Of a stretch of DNA of 64,000 bases, positions 11,500 to 24,800 are shown piece after piece. The notes under the pieces were generated by a model. That model had not been told where the DNA came from, did not search any database, and worked only from the letters and a program-made list of their open reading frames with translations. This DNA is from Phlebiopsis flavidoalba. Lineage: Eukaryota; Basidiomycota; Agaricomycetes; Polyporales; Phanerochaetaceae. The first letter of the stretch is position 1. Each line of letters starts with the position of its first letter. The stretch spans positions 1 to 64,000 of the forward strand of contig JAOCPU010000027.1 of assembly GCA_035772785.1 (NCBI GenBank), in the 5' to 3' direction. The position numbers and the translations under genes are program-made.

Positions 11500-14400
11500 A
11501 TGTCGACGAAGTGTGAGTGCCTTACCATGCTGGTCTCCAAGGAGCCACTCAACTTCTTACGGGACTGTAGACATATGCGTGCTTTTGCACAAGCATTGAA
11601 CTCAGACGAGAATGGTGCTTCCGACGACGTTCCAAGCCCTTTGGCTGCCTCGTCCCCCGTACTTGGAACCTACCCCGGTGGTCATCGCGTAAGGAGGTGT
11701 CCGCACTTTCCGACTTTGCACCAGTGAACCAGAGAGTGAAGAGGTATGTGACAAATTATGTCGGCAATGCTTTTACTAACATATAATGCTTATGTTAGAC
11801 TCCGAAGAAGGTCGTCAAGGAGCATCACGCACAGCAAAAGGCAAGAATGGCTGTTTATCCTCCTGCGGTGGCCCTTGCTGGTATGTACTCTTATGCTGAG
11901 GCTATACATGTGACATTGTTCTTGATATGTATAGTCTCTGGTGTTCTTGTTCATTGCCGCAGAGTTTGGGATGGTATATCATAATCCGACAAACTAGTCA
12001 ACGGAAAGGAATGGCTGATAGCATGTGTGTACCTTGCCATGACTTATTTGTGTGCCCCCGTTCTGAAGATTTGCTAGGGCGTGGTCGCAAGGGTGCCTTG
12101 CGGAGAAATCTTCGTGCCGCACGTAATTATCAAGTCAGTGGCAATGCTCAGATCGCAATGTGAGTACATGCTCATTGTGCGAACTTTAGGAGTGGAAAGA
12201 AGCTGCTCTAGCCCTTGATCAACACCTCCACTTCGACGACTGGAAGACCATTGACGAAGACCCATACTACGACTGGAAGCTTGTACGAAAAGTAAGATAC
12301 TCACAAAAGTGCCTATTTTCTCACACTGCCGCTCATGACTTCCGACGATGCTGCAGGTGTTACGAACTTTGAGCAACCTCAGATTGAAAAACGACGCTAG
12401 GGGTGTTCTAGGGGTCTTAGAAACGTGCATTAGAACAAATTTCGCAGGTGTAGACTCTGCTAGGTACGTCAATGCACGTTAATGCCTCGAAATTCGACGC
12501 TGAGTGCTAGTTGCACATCGTAGATTGTACAGCGAGGTGACAAACATTGGACTGTCCACAAAAACTCGCTAATGACACAGTCCTCCAGACTTTCTATCGC
12601 ACTAAGGACCTCATTGAAGGTGAGCATCATGACAAAGCTAATCACACGCATCGTTCGCTAACCATTCATCCAAGCCTATGTCTCCGAGCAGGAGAAAGCC
12701 CTCCAATTCATTCGTGAGACTCCCGATCTGTCTAACGAAGAAAAGAGGCGCTTCTTCAAGAACGTAAATACGAACCTAGGTACGACGGCATTGTGTCTGT
12801 CTGGTGGTGCCACTTTCGGCTACTGTAAGTATCATGTCGCGATATTCATTTGTTCGACGCCAACATTCGATAGATCATTTTGGTGTCGTGAAAGCCTTTC
12901 TGGATGCCGACTTACTTCCTCGAGTCATCTCAGGAACTTCCGCAGGCGGTCTTGTTGCAGCCATGGTGTGCACGCGTACTGACGAGGAGTTACGAGAGCT
13001 CTTGGTGCCCGAGCTTGCGAACCGAATCACAGCCTGTGAAGAGCCTTTCAAAGTGTGGTTCAAGCGTTTCTGGCAAACAGGCGCGCGGTTTGACAGCGTT
13101 GCCTGGGCTAAGAAGGTCTGTAGTTGTATTCATGAGAATGGCTGTGACTTGAGGACTTGTGCCTTCTAGGCTACATTCTTCACGCGCGGCTCAATGACCT
13201 TTCGTGAAGCGTACATCCGTACGGGTCGCATACTCAACGTCTCTGTTATCCCCGCGGAGCGTCACTCGTGAGCATCAATCCACGACAGCCGTATCGCTTT
13301 CCTGACGTAAAAAAGGCCTACGAAACTCTTAAATTATCTCACTGCTCCTGATACTGTTATTTGGAGTGCTCTCCTTGCTTCCGCAGCCGTACCCGGGATC
13401 CTTAATCCTGTCGTACTGATGCAGAAGTTGAGAGATGGTACTTTGGTGCCATGGAACTGGGGGAGTAAGTTCAAAGACGGGTCTTTGCGGTGGGTATCAA
13501 TATCATTCAGGATATGCTCTTGCTCACGTCGTAAACAGGGTTGACATTCCCGTGCAGTCACTGAACCTATATTTTAACGGTATGCGGAATTCCCTCACTC
13601 CATCATGGTCTGAACTGACTTCGAACGTGGAGTCACGCATCCGATCGTCTCGCAAGTCAACCCCCACGTCCATTTGTTCTTCTTTGCTCCTCGCGGGTCG
13701 GCCGGGAAGCCTGTTGCCACTCGCAAAGGCAAAGGCTAGTTCGTTCTTCAGCTTCGCTAGTCTTTCCATTGATATTTGTGCAGGGTGGCGTGGAAACTTT
13801 CTACTGGCAGCGGCCGAGCAGTGGCTCAAATTGGAACTGACCAAAAATTTCAAGGTTCGTTTGTTTACGTTATTCAACCAGTATCCGACAATGAGCGGTT
13901 ATGTAGGTAATTCGTGATCTTGATCTGTTGCCACCGATCCTGGGTCAAGACTGGTCCAGTGTATTTTTACAGAGATTCGATGGCACGGTAACGTGAGACA
14001 CGTCAATCATGGACGGGGGACTTAGCTGAAATTCAACACGTGTAGCATTTGGCCTAGGACACGTTTGAAGGTAATCTCATTTCGGCATGCTTTTCTCCAA
14101 TCTTGAATGTACTCTTTAGGATTGGTTCAATATTCTCAGTGACCCAGACCCTCCAGAGCTAGAGAGGATGATGCGTGTTGGTCAACTAGTAACGTGGCCG
14201 AAGGTGTGTGGATCTCGTCCCAAACCAGCCCCAAATGCTGACATGCCGTTCCTCATAAGCTGCATATTATCGAAAAACCGATATCGTCTCGAGAGAAACA
14301 AATTTTCTTGGGCCGCCAGGCCGTACGGAGAGCTATGCGGACACGTGCTCAGGAGCGTATTGATAATATCAATGAAGCCGAGCCTCAGGGACGATTGCCC

Positions 14401-15043
14401 CCACCAATTACCGACACCAGAATATCAGTCCCAGGCCTCTCTCTGAGTCAAAGTCAACAAAGTCAAGACTTCCCTATTGCAATCGACTCCGAGACAGAAG
14501 CGAACTATGCAAACGGACACTTGAGAGCCCGCAGCAGGCAACACAGTAGAAGAGCTAGTCATAACCCCAACGGATCACCCAGATCGCCTGGCTACTCGCC
14601 GCACGAACCCCTTCGTACCGTTGCAGGGCGCCGCACTTGGCTTTACCGCACCCGGCGGGGGCGACAGTGGGACGACATTCCCCAGGTTGACTATGGCACT
14701 ACCACGCCCGATTTCCCTCCGGAACAATCCGAGCCCGAGGCCTCGCGTACTCCCCCTGTTCCGGAGAATGGTCCTCCTTCAACTCCTTCAATGCTATTCA
14801 AGCGATTGCGTACGGCATCTTTCTCGCCTTTCGCTGCGATGCGGAGAGGGAGCAGAATATTTGGAGGCGAACGACAGAGATGAGACGGTTACGGCTCGTG
14901 ATGCAGATACCGTGATGGCAAGCAGCGAGAGCTCCTCCGATGACGACGACCTGTCTATACTCTCTAGAAGGACGTGGTATCGCACTGCCAGTAATAGGGA
15001 GAGTTTCTCGGAGGATGACGAGTATGATGCGAACGAAGGCTAG
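11500..15043 (+). CDS. Patatin-type triacylglycerol lipase (Tgl3/Tgl4/Tgl5-like)
   Basis: A lipid-droplet lipase of the patatin family that hydrolyses triacylglycerols, preceded by the DUF3336 domain of this group. DUF3336-type helices are seen at about 12070-12300 (RGRKGALRRNLRAARNYQ, then EWKEAALALDQHLHFDDWK). The oxyanion loop LSGGATFGYYHFGVVKAF (12795-12895, spanning an intron) and the nucleophile elbow GTSAGG (about 12935-12955) are intact. The second member of the Ser-Asp dyad lies in FKDGSL (about 13470-13490), next to an intron. The C-terminal third (14330-15040) is disordered, rich in Ser/Arg/Pro, and ends with an acidic SSDDDD segment, as is common for phosphoregulated Tgl4. The N-terminus is poorly resolved; 11500 is the first ATG of the open stretch. 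It is convergent with the quinone reductase gene. Confidence 0.85.
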
Positions 15044-15346
15044 GCCCATCTCTCGACGAGACCTCTGGGACGAGTACGATACTCGCATGATCACCATGCT
15101 TTTTGGAATATGGTACCTCTCACATAATAACTGCTTGTGGTTCCCAAATGGATGTCGGAAGAGACGTATCTTCGCATGTACTTTTATAATTTCATCTTAT
15201 CATTTATATTCGCCTGTCGATTCGCGGTTAACTCAGTCGGTAGGCGGTTATGTGCCCCCCTGTCTCCAACTCATCAAGCGCATTGTAGCTATTGGTATAT
15301 TACGAGATTATAGTATTATGTACTCTAATCCACAGTCTCTGCACGT
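15044..15346. other. Convergent 3' intergenic region
   Basis: AT-rich 303-base gap between the lipase and quinone reductase stop codons. It has pyrimidine and TTATA-like tracts fitting two 3' UTRs. No further gene is visible. Confidence 0.4.
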
Positions 15347-16348
15347 TTAATGCGTAGATGATGCTCTTGAAACAACTTCGTAAAATTGTTGTCCCTGAAG
15401 GCCAGCAGTCTCGAGCTCCAGGGCAGAAGGCTGACGTGAGCCATCGGGACCCGTAACAGTGCCGGCACCCCATGGTGAGCCTGAGTGGTTGACGTCAGAC
15501 TCAGAAGTCACGCAAGACAGTGCGCAATGTACTTGCCTCCGTGTACCTCCGTTAGGTTGGTCAACTGAGGGAATGCTTTCGCATATCCGAACGGCACGTA
15601 GAGAATACCGTGATGCGTGAGAGTAGAGATAGCGTTCAATATTGTGGCTTCCTGGCCTCCGCCAACACCAGCAGACGAAACGAACGCCGAGGCGTACTTG
15701 CCCGCGAGAGCACCTTGCGCCCATAATTGACCTGTAGCGTCCCAGAATGTCTATGATGCCTTATGTCAGCGTTGCATGTAGCCGAGGAGCGCGTAGCTCG
15801 AACCTTCCACTGTGCAGGGAAGTTACCAAAACGCGTTGGTATACCCATCAAAAACGCGTCGAATTGTACCAGGTCAGCGGGGGCGAGTACGGGGTAGCCA
15901 GGCTTCGGCGGGGCGTGCATCTTGGTGAGAACTTCCTGTGGAAGGGTTTCGGCAATTCTACGGGCACGATGCGTGAGTAACAGCCTGTCCTGTGCAAAGT
16001 TCCAGTACTTACTGATAGATCGTTGCACTCCCTCCCTTCTCCTCGATGCCACCTTTCACAGCTTCGGCCACTAAAAACAAGCCCATTGGCCAGGCTGTAC
16101 GGTACGGGTCGACTGTACGCAGCAAGCTCACTTTTTGCGATATGTCCGTACATGCTGTAGATAATTATAGCAATCTTCGGCTCTTCGCTGCGCTTTTGAA
16201 CCACAGTGGCCTTCTCGCTGGGGAGCCTTAGTTGCTGCTGGAGTCGCAGAGGCAGGAGCAGAGGCAGTGAGGGCTTTTTGGAGGTTGACGCGCCGTCATC
16301 GTCGTCAAATGTTCTGCGAAGGCTTCTACACGGGAAGCAAAAAACCAA
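15347..16348 (-). CDS. NAD(P)H:quinone oxidoreductase, WrbA/Pst2 family flavoprotein
   Basis: A flavodoxin-like FMN enzyme that reduces quinones by two electrons, protecting against oxidative stress. The FMN-binding start of the fold, [14 protein letters not shown], lies at about 16140-16185 and is followed by an intron. Further exons give [19 protein letters not shown], then [20 protein letters not shown], the loop [17 protein letters not shown], and the glycine-rich [12 protein letters not shown] (about 15640-15680) with YVPFGY after it. The end reads [13 protein letters not shown] with stop at 15347-15349. Upstream of the core is a Ser/Ala/Pro-rich extension with an acidic Asp run. The start at 16348 is tentative, because the extension is split between frames. 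The core is close to the usual 200 residues. One frame change at about 15720 looks like an intron. Confidence 0.88.
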
Positions 16349-16830
16349 GCTGCTGACCCTCGTGGCTTAGAGTTGGGGGGGACGACGAGGGGATAGATCA
16401 CTGTGGATTCGAGCCTCGGAGTTGCATGCAATTTATACGGTTCATCGTAGTATTCCAAAGCACGCGTCAACCCGATGACAGCCGAACGCGATGGTTCAAA
16501 AATCCCGTAAGCTGATGTTGTTCCCTGAGTCGTTGCATACGTTCCCACTTACCAAGGACAACGTTCACACCTGGGAACCTGAGAACGTATTTACCATATA
16601 TAGAGCATCGGCGCTGGGGTTTTCTAAATGACACACCTCTTATGACACTTTGCATCAGAAACCTGGCGCCAGTGCTACAGCATTGACCACCGCGTCAGAC
16701 CCTTTACGTTCGCCTGCTCACCTCACGTGGTGTGTAAATCAGAGGTCCTTTGGAAGACTGAGCAATTAAAGCTGGGTTAAACGTGCATTGGTATACGACA
16801 AGTCCAAACAAAGTGCAACATTGAGATGAT
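16349..16830. other. Intergenic, promoter of the quinone reductase and 3' end of Big1-like gene
   Basis: This 482-base interval shows only short frames on the minus strand (for example 16467-16655) with no recognisable motif. A TATATA-like element near 16597-16602 could be the core promoter of the quinone reductase gene, though it is about 250 bases from the ATG. Confidence 0.3.
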
Positions 16831-17849
16831 TCACTGGTTTTTCTTCTCAGCTGCACTGAAACCTTTTGGCGCGTCCAGACGGACGGGTGACTGGATGCTT
16901 GCCAAAGAGGAGATACCCAAGAAGACAACAGGGACGAGGACGAATAAGGCGACAAACAAGGACAAGATCAAACCGGGAGTCAAAAGCTGGTATCTCTTGA
17001 GGATACCACCAGCGGGAGCGGCAGCTTTGCTTGGTGATGCGTTGCTGGAAGGCGCGATAAACTCCAGGGCCGGACCACCATCCTCAAAGTCTTGTCGCGA
17101 CTGGAGCAGAGGGTTCCATCCGACAAGGACAATCAGGTGCTTACTAAACGTGCTAGTAATCTTGTCCAAGTCTGAGGAGAGTCGCGCTTCTATGCGAATG
17201 TTAGCAAACGTCAGTTATTTCCTAGAAATTTCGATACACACCTTGCTCGACCATGAGCTGTTTGCGAGAATCTGACGCGCCTTCAAGAGGAGCCAGCCCC
17301 ATGCATATAACGTGCTTCTTGTCCGAGGCCTCAACGTGAGGACCAACTTCGCCAGTCGACAGACTCAGCATTCGAGATCCGCAGCGTTTCGCAATAGCTC
17401 CGGCTATGTCAAGGAAGGGGTTCTTAGTGCTATGCTGCATATAAGGCAGTTCTATCGAGGTAGGTGCAGAGTTGATGGATCGAGCAACCTTGGAGGATGA
17501 GGGAGAGACCGTAGGTCAGAGGCATGTAGCTAAACGGTAAAGTCAGAACTGGCATTCGTAGTAGGGGCGTGCAATACACACCCCCATCTGTTCAGCTAGT
17601 ACGTACAGCATCGTAGTCGCAGATAGAGGGATCTGACAGCAATGTGTCAAGGAAAAGCCCCAGTGTGTGCGGACTTTGCTGACGGAGGTCAGAACATCCG
17701 AGCTGTTGTTACTCTGAGCTTGGAAACATAGCTGTCGGAAGGCAATTGCTAACGAACCTGTGTGAGGACCATGCAACGATAGGATGAGTCCCATGAAGTG
17801 CGAAAGCAGTCTGCGCGAGGGCCGCGACGATAATAGCACTGCGCATCAT
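16831..17849 (-). CDS. Big1/Voa1-like ER membrane protein
   Basis: A type I membrane protein of the ER related to yeast Big1 (needed for cell-wall beta-1,6-glucan) and Voa1/ATP6AP1 (V-ATPase assembly). The start MMRSAIIVAALAQT at 17849 is a clear signal peptide, followed by ALHGTHPIVAWSSH, the family N-terminal pattern. A lumenal domain of about 200 residues follows, with introns near 17500-17590 and 17170-17240. A single membrane helix (LILSLFVALFVLVPVVFLGI) lies at about 16910-16970. A short cytosolic tail ends in KKNQ, a perfect KKxx ER-retrieval signal, before the stop at 16831-16833. The last exon (16831-17169) is uninterrupted. I favour the Big1 name by overall layout, but Voa1-type function is equally possible. 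It is divergent from SPT4. Confidence 0.78.
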
Positions 17850-18015
17850 GGTCGAGGGGAGACTGCCGTGGTCCCTCCAGTGACGCACCAAGTTCGTCGA
17901 GAAGCAAATATTTACAGTCAATAAGCCCTGATAAGCCCATATATGGTAATCCATTATGAGTACACACTAACCGCCAGTGTAGACTTTGGCCAGCGACTCC
18001 TCATCCATTACCACC
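17850..18015. promoter_or_regulatory. Bidirectional promoter between Big1-like gene and SPT4
   Basis: Only 166 bases separate the divergent start codons. A TATATGG stretch near 17940 is the only TATA-like element. The sequence around the SPT4 ATG, CCACCATGTC, is a good eukaryotic initiation context. Confidence 0.45.
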
Positions 18016-18499
18016 ATGTCACAGGCACAAGCGTTGATTCCGCCCCAGCCTCGCGCGAAAGCACTCCGAGCGTGCTTGCTATGCTCCCTGATCCAGACGC
18101 CTGCCGATTTCCCGTCGTAACGGCTGTCCAAAACTGTGAGGAAATCCTACAGGTATGTTCGTAGAGTCATGGCTTATACTGCTTTTATAGTGCAACTTAC
18201 CATCCTATAGATGAGAGGCGCAGGCGACCGAGTGCAAATCTGCACAACTACACATTTTGACGGTGTGATTGCTGTTGTTGATCCAAGAAACTAGCTGGGT
18301 AGCACGATGGCAAGAACATGTATGTACGCATATCGTCCCCTCGCCGTCTCTTCCCTGACAACGAATATCATCTATAGCCAAATACGTCCGCGGAATGTAT
18401 GCAGTACGAGTGAAAGGCCGCGTACCCGAGGACGTCGAAGCCGAACTTGAAAGCCGGAACATCAAGTATCGACCGCGAGACCAATCAGACATGGACTAA
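18016..18499 (+). CDS. SPT4: Transcription elongation factor SPT4
   Basis: The small zinc-binding partner of Spt5 in DSIF, which clamps RNA polymerase II and I during elongation. The start is MSQAQALIPPQPRAK, followed by ACLLC (first zinc pair) and, after a frame change, GCPNCEE (second pair). An intron at about 18151-18210 follows EILQ. Then come MRGAGDRVQICTTTHFDG, VDPETSWVARWQ, an intron near 18315-18375, and AKYVRGMYAVRVKGRVPE, ending SDMD with stop at 18497-18499. Length of about 117 residues is normal. As written, the frame hits a stop at 18118-18120. One extra C before it (the CCC at 18110-18112) and one extra A in the AAAA run after it must be dropped to rebuild the second zinc pair. 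Both sit in homopolymers, so this is probably sequence error, not a pseudogene. Confidence 0.92.
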
Positions 18500-18887
18500 T
18501 CATACCGACACCTCACTGCTTTCTCCCCCCGGAGCCTGCTGGTCCTTTTGTATTTGTATCTGTTTCATCTCTTCCTCGTAGCTCTTCCCACAGATCGTAT
18601 TGTGGTTGTAAATTCTGTCTCCACGTGAGCAAATGTTCTGGCGCCACCAGGCCCCGCCAATGTCAACACGAACCAGGGCTTGGACAGAGTGAAAAACTGT
18701 GTTACAATATGTTACAGAGTGAGATACATTGAGCAGCTTGACAGAGTGATTGACTAGGATAAACTGAACATGAGTAGAGTCGCTATGCGGTCGATATTAA
18801 GATGTGGATGAATGAAATAGACGAGGACGCGGGACGGCAATGAAAACCCAATGAATCCAGAAAACACGATGTGCGCCAAAATGTAGC
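18500..18887. other. Convergent 3' intergenic region
   Basis: This 388-base gap lies between the SPT4 and MED13 stop codons. It contains pyrimidine tracts and repeated GACAGAGTG-like words near 18680-18745 but no open frame of note. It probably comprises the two 3' UTRs. Confidence 0.35.
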
Positions 18888-21800
18888 CTAGTCCGTGAAA
18901 GATTCATAACTCGCGAGTGCGGTACTCATTACTTCCAGGGCAGCGAGGTGGAAAGGTAATATCGGAGACGTCTTCAATTTCCACCGGTACTTGCTCAGCA
19001 GGGCAGGTTCGACAAGTGCGTGATAGTTTTTTTTTGAGCGACATCTTCCAAAGTAGTCCGTTCTGAGTGTGCGGTAGCAGTAGATGGAGAGCGAGTAGAA
19101 TGCAGTAGATGAAGATGAAGTGTGGAAATGGATGGGAAATCCTTTTCTGCGGGAACATTTATTAGAGTGAGCGATGAGAGGGGCCGGATGATGCATGTTT
19201 GGAGGCGGCGTGTCGTCTTCGGTATCGGGGATGTAGGAGACAGTTGGTACCACTGATGGCATCGTTACGAGTAGTGTGTGGAAGCTTGGAGCTATCAAGA
19301 ATGTCGACGTCGACGCGTCGTGCAACACGGAGCTGGCGGGACTCTTGTTGACGCGATGGGGGAGACCGCTGGTCGTGACGCATCTCCGTGGGGTCGGGAA
19401 CGAGAAAATTCCATGGCCTATGAGGGTCTACGATAAGGAGAAACACTTGCGAAGACGGATGTCCACGATTGACAGGGTGAAGTTGACTATCCCAAGCTGG
19501 AGAGGTCTTTAGACAAACCGACATGATATGGATAATCGAAGGGCTCACCCATCAACTTCGGCCTCTCCCATATCACCCAGTTTTGCGATGACTATGCGCC
19601 ATTCCATGCTGGCTCTTGCCGCCACGTGTAATGCTAGGCCCCAGACACTGCTTACAACGAAAGTCTCGGCTCCGTCACTAGGGACCAACCAAACCTTGAG
19701 CTCGTGCATTTGTCCGTGCTGGTCTATACAAGCCGCTAGCAACCATTTGCCGCACGAGGAAAGGCGATAGCCGACATGCAGTATGGAGAACCGATCGGCT
19801 ACGTCCAAGGTACTGGATGCGCCTCCAAACGGAATGTAACCTTCCTCGCCGGAGGTCTTGCCAGTGTAAAGGCGGGTTCTTGAAAGAGTGCATGTAGCCT
19901 CGGGACATCTGACGTAAGAGCGCGAGCCGACATCCGTTGCGCGACTACCGGCATCCCGGTCGTATACCGCGTCAGCCAATGATTCCATACCTTGATGCCT
20001 CATGGATGGATCGTCCCACATTCTTGGTGATCGTTGATTGCGAGATGAGGTGAAAAAAGTATGGGAGCATTCATATGCGTCTTCTTCACCTTGCGAATCG
20101 CGGAAAATATTTGTCGAAGAAAGTAGTGATGTGAGATTCACGGCGTGAGTAGGTACGACGAGGTAGAAGACGGGTGCTTCCCGTGAGATCATGCAGGCTA
20201 TGGATGAAGGAAGGCTGGCACAAGGTCATGATCAAGCTTTTTGGCTGTCACCGAATGTTCAACATACCAAGCGTTTTCTTGAACGTATCAAATTGGATGG
20301 GTACTACACCGTCCAAAGTGTATCCAGCTACCCGTCCGGGAGTATGGTGTCCCAGATTCTTCGCCTGGGGGAATAGAGTGGTTAGCACCGAAAGAACATT
20401 ACAAGGCGACACAACCAACCTCGTATGCCCGAGAAAGACACTGGAGCCAGTCATAGATCTGATCACTTCTCACGTCATTAGTCCCTTCGAAGAAAACAAA
20501 TGCCGTGATATCCTTTCCCCCCCGCCCCGAGGCTTGAGCCCTAGCTTCTCCCAAAAGCGAAGAGCGGTAGGGAGCACTTGTATGACCGCATCATCAGACT
20601 TTCCTACGGATAACATGGGAGAATCAAGCTCTTTGAGGGTGGAAGAATCGTTGGACGAGGCTAATTCAAAGCAAATAAGTCAAGGTGTATACGCTGCATC
20701 GGGATAGATTTCTCACCAACTTCGTAAGCCTCTCTGAGCTCGAGAATATCGCGCAGGCCTTCCACATTACCGAGAATTCGCCTCATGTAGCGGACGTCTG
20801 CTGGCCACACGCCCGCCGGAGTGTCGGTTGAAGCATGGGTAGGGTGACTGCAAAGATTGGCTTGCCACGCGTCCTGCCCATACCGGGTTCTCCATCTATC
20901 CTATTTCCCTCACTAGTAACTGACACAACTGCCTCCAGAGCTTTAGATCGTTTCTGACGCTGCACGAGAGCGGCAAGCTGGGCAGGAGACAACTGGGCGT
21001 ACGAAGGAGACAGAAAAAAACAAAGAACAGATAGCGGACCTGGTTGTCACATCGAGGGACGGTACCGGGAGGGCGTAATGTGCTGCTCAGGGGAAGTAGG
21101 TATGCATGATGGAAGCCAGTCTGTAATGAGAGTTTGGCCCCAGAGGGAGATACGGCAATGGATGCGTGTACAAAAAACGTCATTTACAAGACACCAAATC
21201 TGTGAGGAGTGTGAGAGCGATCAGGGCTTTTGCTGCAGGCGTGGCTCCTCAGCTTCGAGGCTTCGGCTCCTCGTAGTGGATCTCGCTGTCCGAATCTGAT
21301 GAACTATCTGTGTCTTGGTCCTCGAGGATTCTGTGCCGCATGGCTCGCCCATTCTTCATGCTCATGCTACCCAGGCGGGTAATGTTCGGCTGACTTTCGT
21401 TTACATCGAGTCGCCACCTAATGCTTCGTCTGCGTTTTAATCCAACCAGGACGTCGCACAATCCTAACGCTGCGCGGGTCAGTCACGACGACGTCCACAG
21501 TCCATGCGAGTGTCCAGGCCGACGAGACTACTGAGTTTGCGGTCCCCCGTACGATGGGCCGAATCTCTTCATCTTCCTCCGCAGGAGGGGTAGGTAAGGG
21601 CAAATTTCCCTGATGCATACTTCCCGTTCGCTCGCTTTATGAGTGGGCTGCAAATTGCACGGCATCGAATTGGGAGCCTTGACTGCTGACAGAGCTCCTG
21701 CGCACATGAATGGCATGGTCAACTAGGGGCAACTGCAGGTGTAGTGGGGCCTGACTGATAGGGCGGAGTTTGCGCAGGAGTGGATGGCATGAGCTACTCA

Positions 21801-24800
21801 GGTGGAATAGTAGCTGGGGTAGAGGCAGGCAGTGATCGACTGGTGTCAACCCTTCCATAGCATATTGCGCAGTCCATGTCATGGTCGGTATTTGTGTGAG
21901 GTGGTAAAAGAGGTGGGCCCGGTCCAGATGTCTGTGGAGCTCGTTCGAAGTTACGGAACAGTCACGTAATCGGTTTGAGCCGGTAATGTTGGAGCTGATG
22001 TGCGTACTGTGCTTTGGGGCGCTGCTCAAAGAAGCTGAAGTCGTCGTCTGTGAATAAGTCGAAACCAGCATCAGGAGCAATGCTACTTAGTTTCGCCGTC
22101 GTTACTACCGGCTATGTTCATATCCATGTCGAAGTCATAATCGTGTAGCGATGTATCGATATCCATAAAATCATTCTCAGGTTGATATCCAAGACGGTAG
22201 CGAATCCGCTGTAAGCGTCAAAGGAACCTGGATGACTCGCCGACGGGTTCGTGAGCGATGGCTGCTGTAGACCTTTCGATGTTTTCACCCGCTAGGGGAG
22301 CATCCGAAACGCTTGTTGACAATTTGATTTGGTACCACATCCACAAGAGGAGCCTGGTCGATTAGCATGGGCTGCTTCCGCTTTGTGTGTTGGCTCCTAG
22401 GTGTGCGGTCTGATGCCAAGCAGGAAGTAAATTCGTCGGGCCAGTCTTCATCGATTCCAACTGCATTGAACGAGTGGCGGGCGAAAGTGTGGACATGGTT
22501 GGAAAGAACGGTGACCGAGCGTCCTCGTGCTTTACAGTGAGGGAGGGAGTGCGTGAAACGGTCAGCTTCTCGTTTCGCCGGACTCGATGTGGACTTTAGA
22601 TGAGCTTTCCTTCGCGCGCTCACGCTTCAAAACGTTCCCTCTCCCTCTGGTCGCGCTCTTGAGGCTAGCACGCAGCTACGAAACACGCCGACGTCCCGAG
22701 CTACATTTGGTATCTTCATGCGCCTGATCGAAAAGAGAGCGGACAAAGCCCGTAAAGAGTTCGGGCAACGAATGGCGAGGTAGAAAAGGTTTTCGGTTGC
22801 GTCACTTTCGCATCTATGTTTTCATCAGGACCCTCCCGATATGAAGTGGGTGGTGAAACGATCACGTGGGTGCTCTTGGAGGAGTCATGGTCAGTGCACG
22901 AGGCAGCCCTCGGAGAACCTAACGGTCCGGAGTGGTTCACAACAGATCGAACTGAGAGAGGAAACCCATACAATTCAGCGTGTGAAAAACGGTGTGCAGG
23001 CGTCGAACGTGCTAGAGAAGCCGCAAGACGAGCTGAGAGGCGGCAAGCCAAAACCCCCCTAATCTACCAATTGGCCCATGTGATTTCACAGCTGCCTTTG
23101 TTTTGGCGGCACAAGGCGCCACGACCGGGAGGCCACGGAGGGAGACCGCAACAGAGCTGGGGAGTCAGTCAAATATTCTTGGCAACTGTGTTCTGTCTAA
23201 AAGCGGCTTGTCTGGGGTCAGCGTTGTCGCCCGGGCTTAGTAGTATAGCTGATGCTTTCTGCAGACGCGGTCCAGGGCCTTTTGACATTGTTGGCCAGAT
23301 GACTGGAAGACCCTGTTTCTTCGCCCCTGAACCTAAATTTTTTGAACCCGATCAGCCATGCGATGATGTACTGGCGTAGGCTCGAACAGAACCCGACGTA
23401 TGTAGTTATCGCTCGGCTGAAGGAGAAGATTTTCCAATTGCTACAGCCAAGTCACAACGCATCCAACTTAGGGCATCATCGAAATTGACTTGGTGATGTC
23501 CGCCCACGTGGGCTCTCCAGACCTGTGAATTGCGTTAAGAGATGGCTATGCTGGGATGCCATGCGGCTAGTGAGGATGATTGTGGTCAACAAGCATCCGG
23601 GGTTGCTGGCCAGAGACAATGGACAAAGCTGGGAAAGTACGTGTCCTGTGTAATACCGGTTGTATGAGTATGCTGGGTCCATTGAGTATATATGGATATG
23701 CAGTGGGGTTGTGCAGATGGATAATGAGTGAGCAGGGAGTACGTCGACGTGATACCCCAGCCCGGCTTCCATTCACCGGAGCCTCTCCGAGAGAGTGTAC
23801 AGGGGGAACCCACATCGAGCAGTTAATCCCTTACCACATCTGGCAAATAATCGGATGAGTTGCCTTGCAGAGATTTAGAGGCCATTGGTGGGCGATTGTC
23901 GATATCTGAACGCGCGTTATCGTCATCCACTAGCCTGTTCCTAGACAGCTTGGAGAAACTGAGCAAATGGGAGTCGTTAGAGTACGACGCCGGGGTAGTG
24001 CACATGATCAGTGGGACCCATGATTGTGCGCTAAGCCAAGATTTGATGTGTAAGAGTTTTTCGCGAAGAAATTGGTGACATCGCGTCTGTTGGCTGGCGA
24101 CAGACTGAGAGCTACGGTACAGGTTTGTTCGGCAACATGCTGGCGAGCAGGGATATATGCTGAAAATCCGTCCGGTGTGTATTGGAATTGGTAGGTTTTC
24201 GATGTCTACTGCACGAGAATAGATCAGCACTGTCACGGAATTTTTGTGAAAGGCAGCGCGAAGGTCAAGAATATCGGAGCATAAATGAAGCTAAACTTCA
24301 GAAAGTACGTTCCCAAATTATTATCCAGTCGAAGGTTAGCCATATGCTAGTTGTGTTGAACAGATGGCTTACCGTCGTAGATTCCTAAGGCAGAAGACAA
24401 CTTATATAGGCAAGTGACAAGAATCGATCTTCGGCCACATACACGCTAGGCCAGGAGGGCCTCAGCCACCGAACGCGACGCATAGTCTGAGCACTAGACG
24501 TTGTTCCTTGCCGGATTCCACGACCGAAAGCCTGTTCGCTGGAGGTCGGTCTGCGTGGGCGGCGATAAAACACGGAACATGCTATTAACGGGTTCGCTCG
24601 AAGCGCTCGATGGCTGAGCCTAGCACAGGGGAGGAGCTGTTGATGCGCGAGCGGGATGTGTGGGAATAGCACTGAAAAGTCCCGTGCTATCCGACAGGTG
24701 CCTTGCATGTGAGTGAGCGTGGTTCATTGGTGGAGTCCGGTTGTTGCCGTTGGACACTGTGGATAAGACCAAACCGAAATGGCAGCGTTAGCGGTAATGC

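Noticed and set aside
22816..23379. 187-codon plus-strand open frame
   Set aside because: It lies opposite the presumed N-terminal part of MED13 and shows no motif. I cannot exclude it fully, since MED13 is poorly resolved here.
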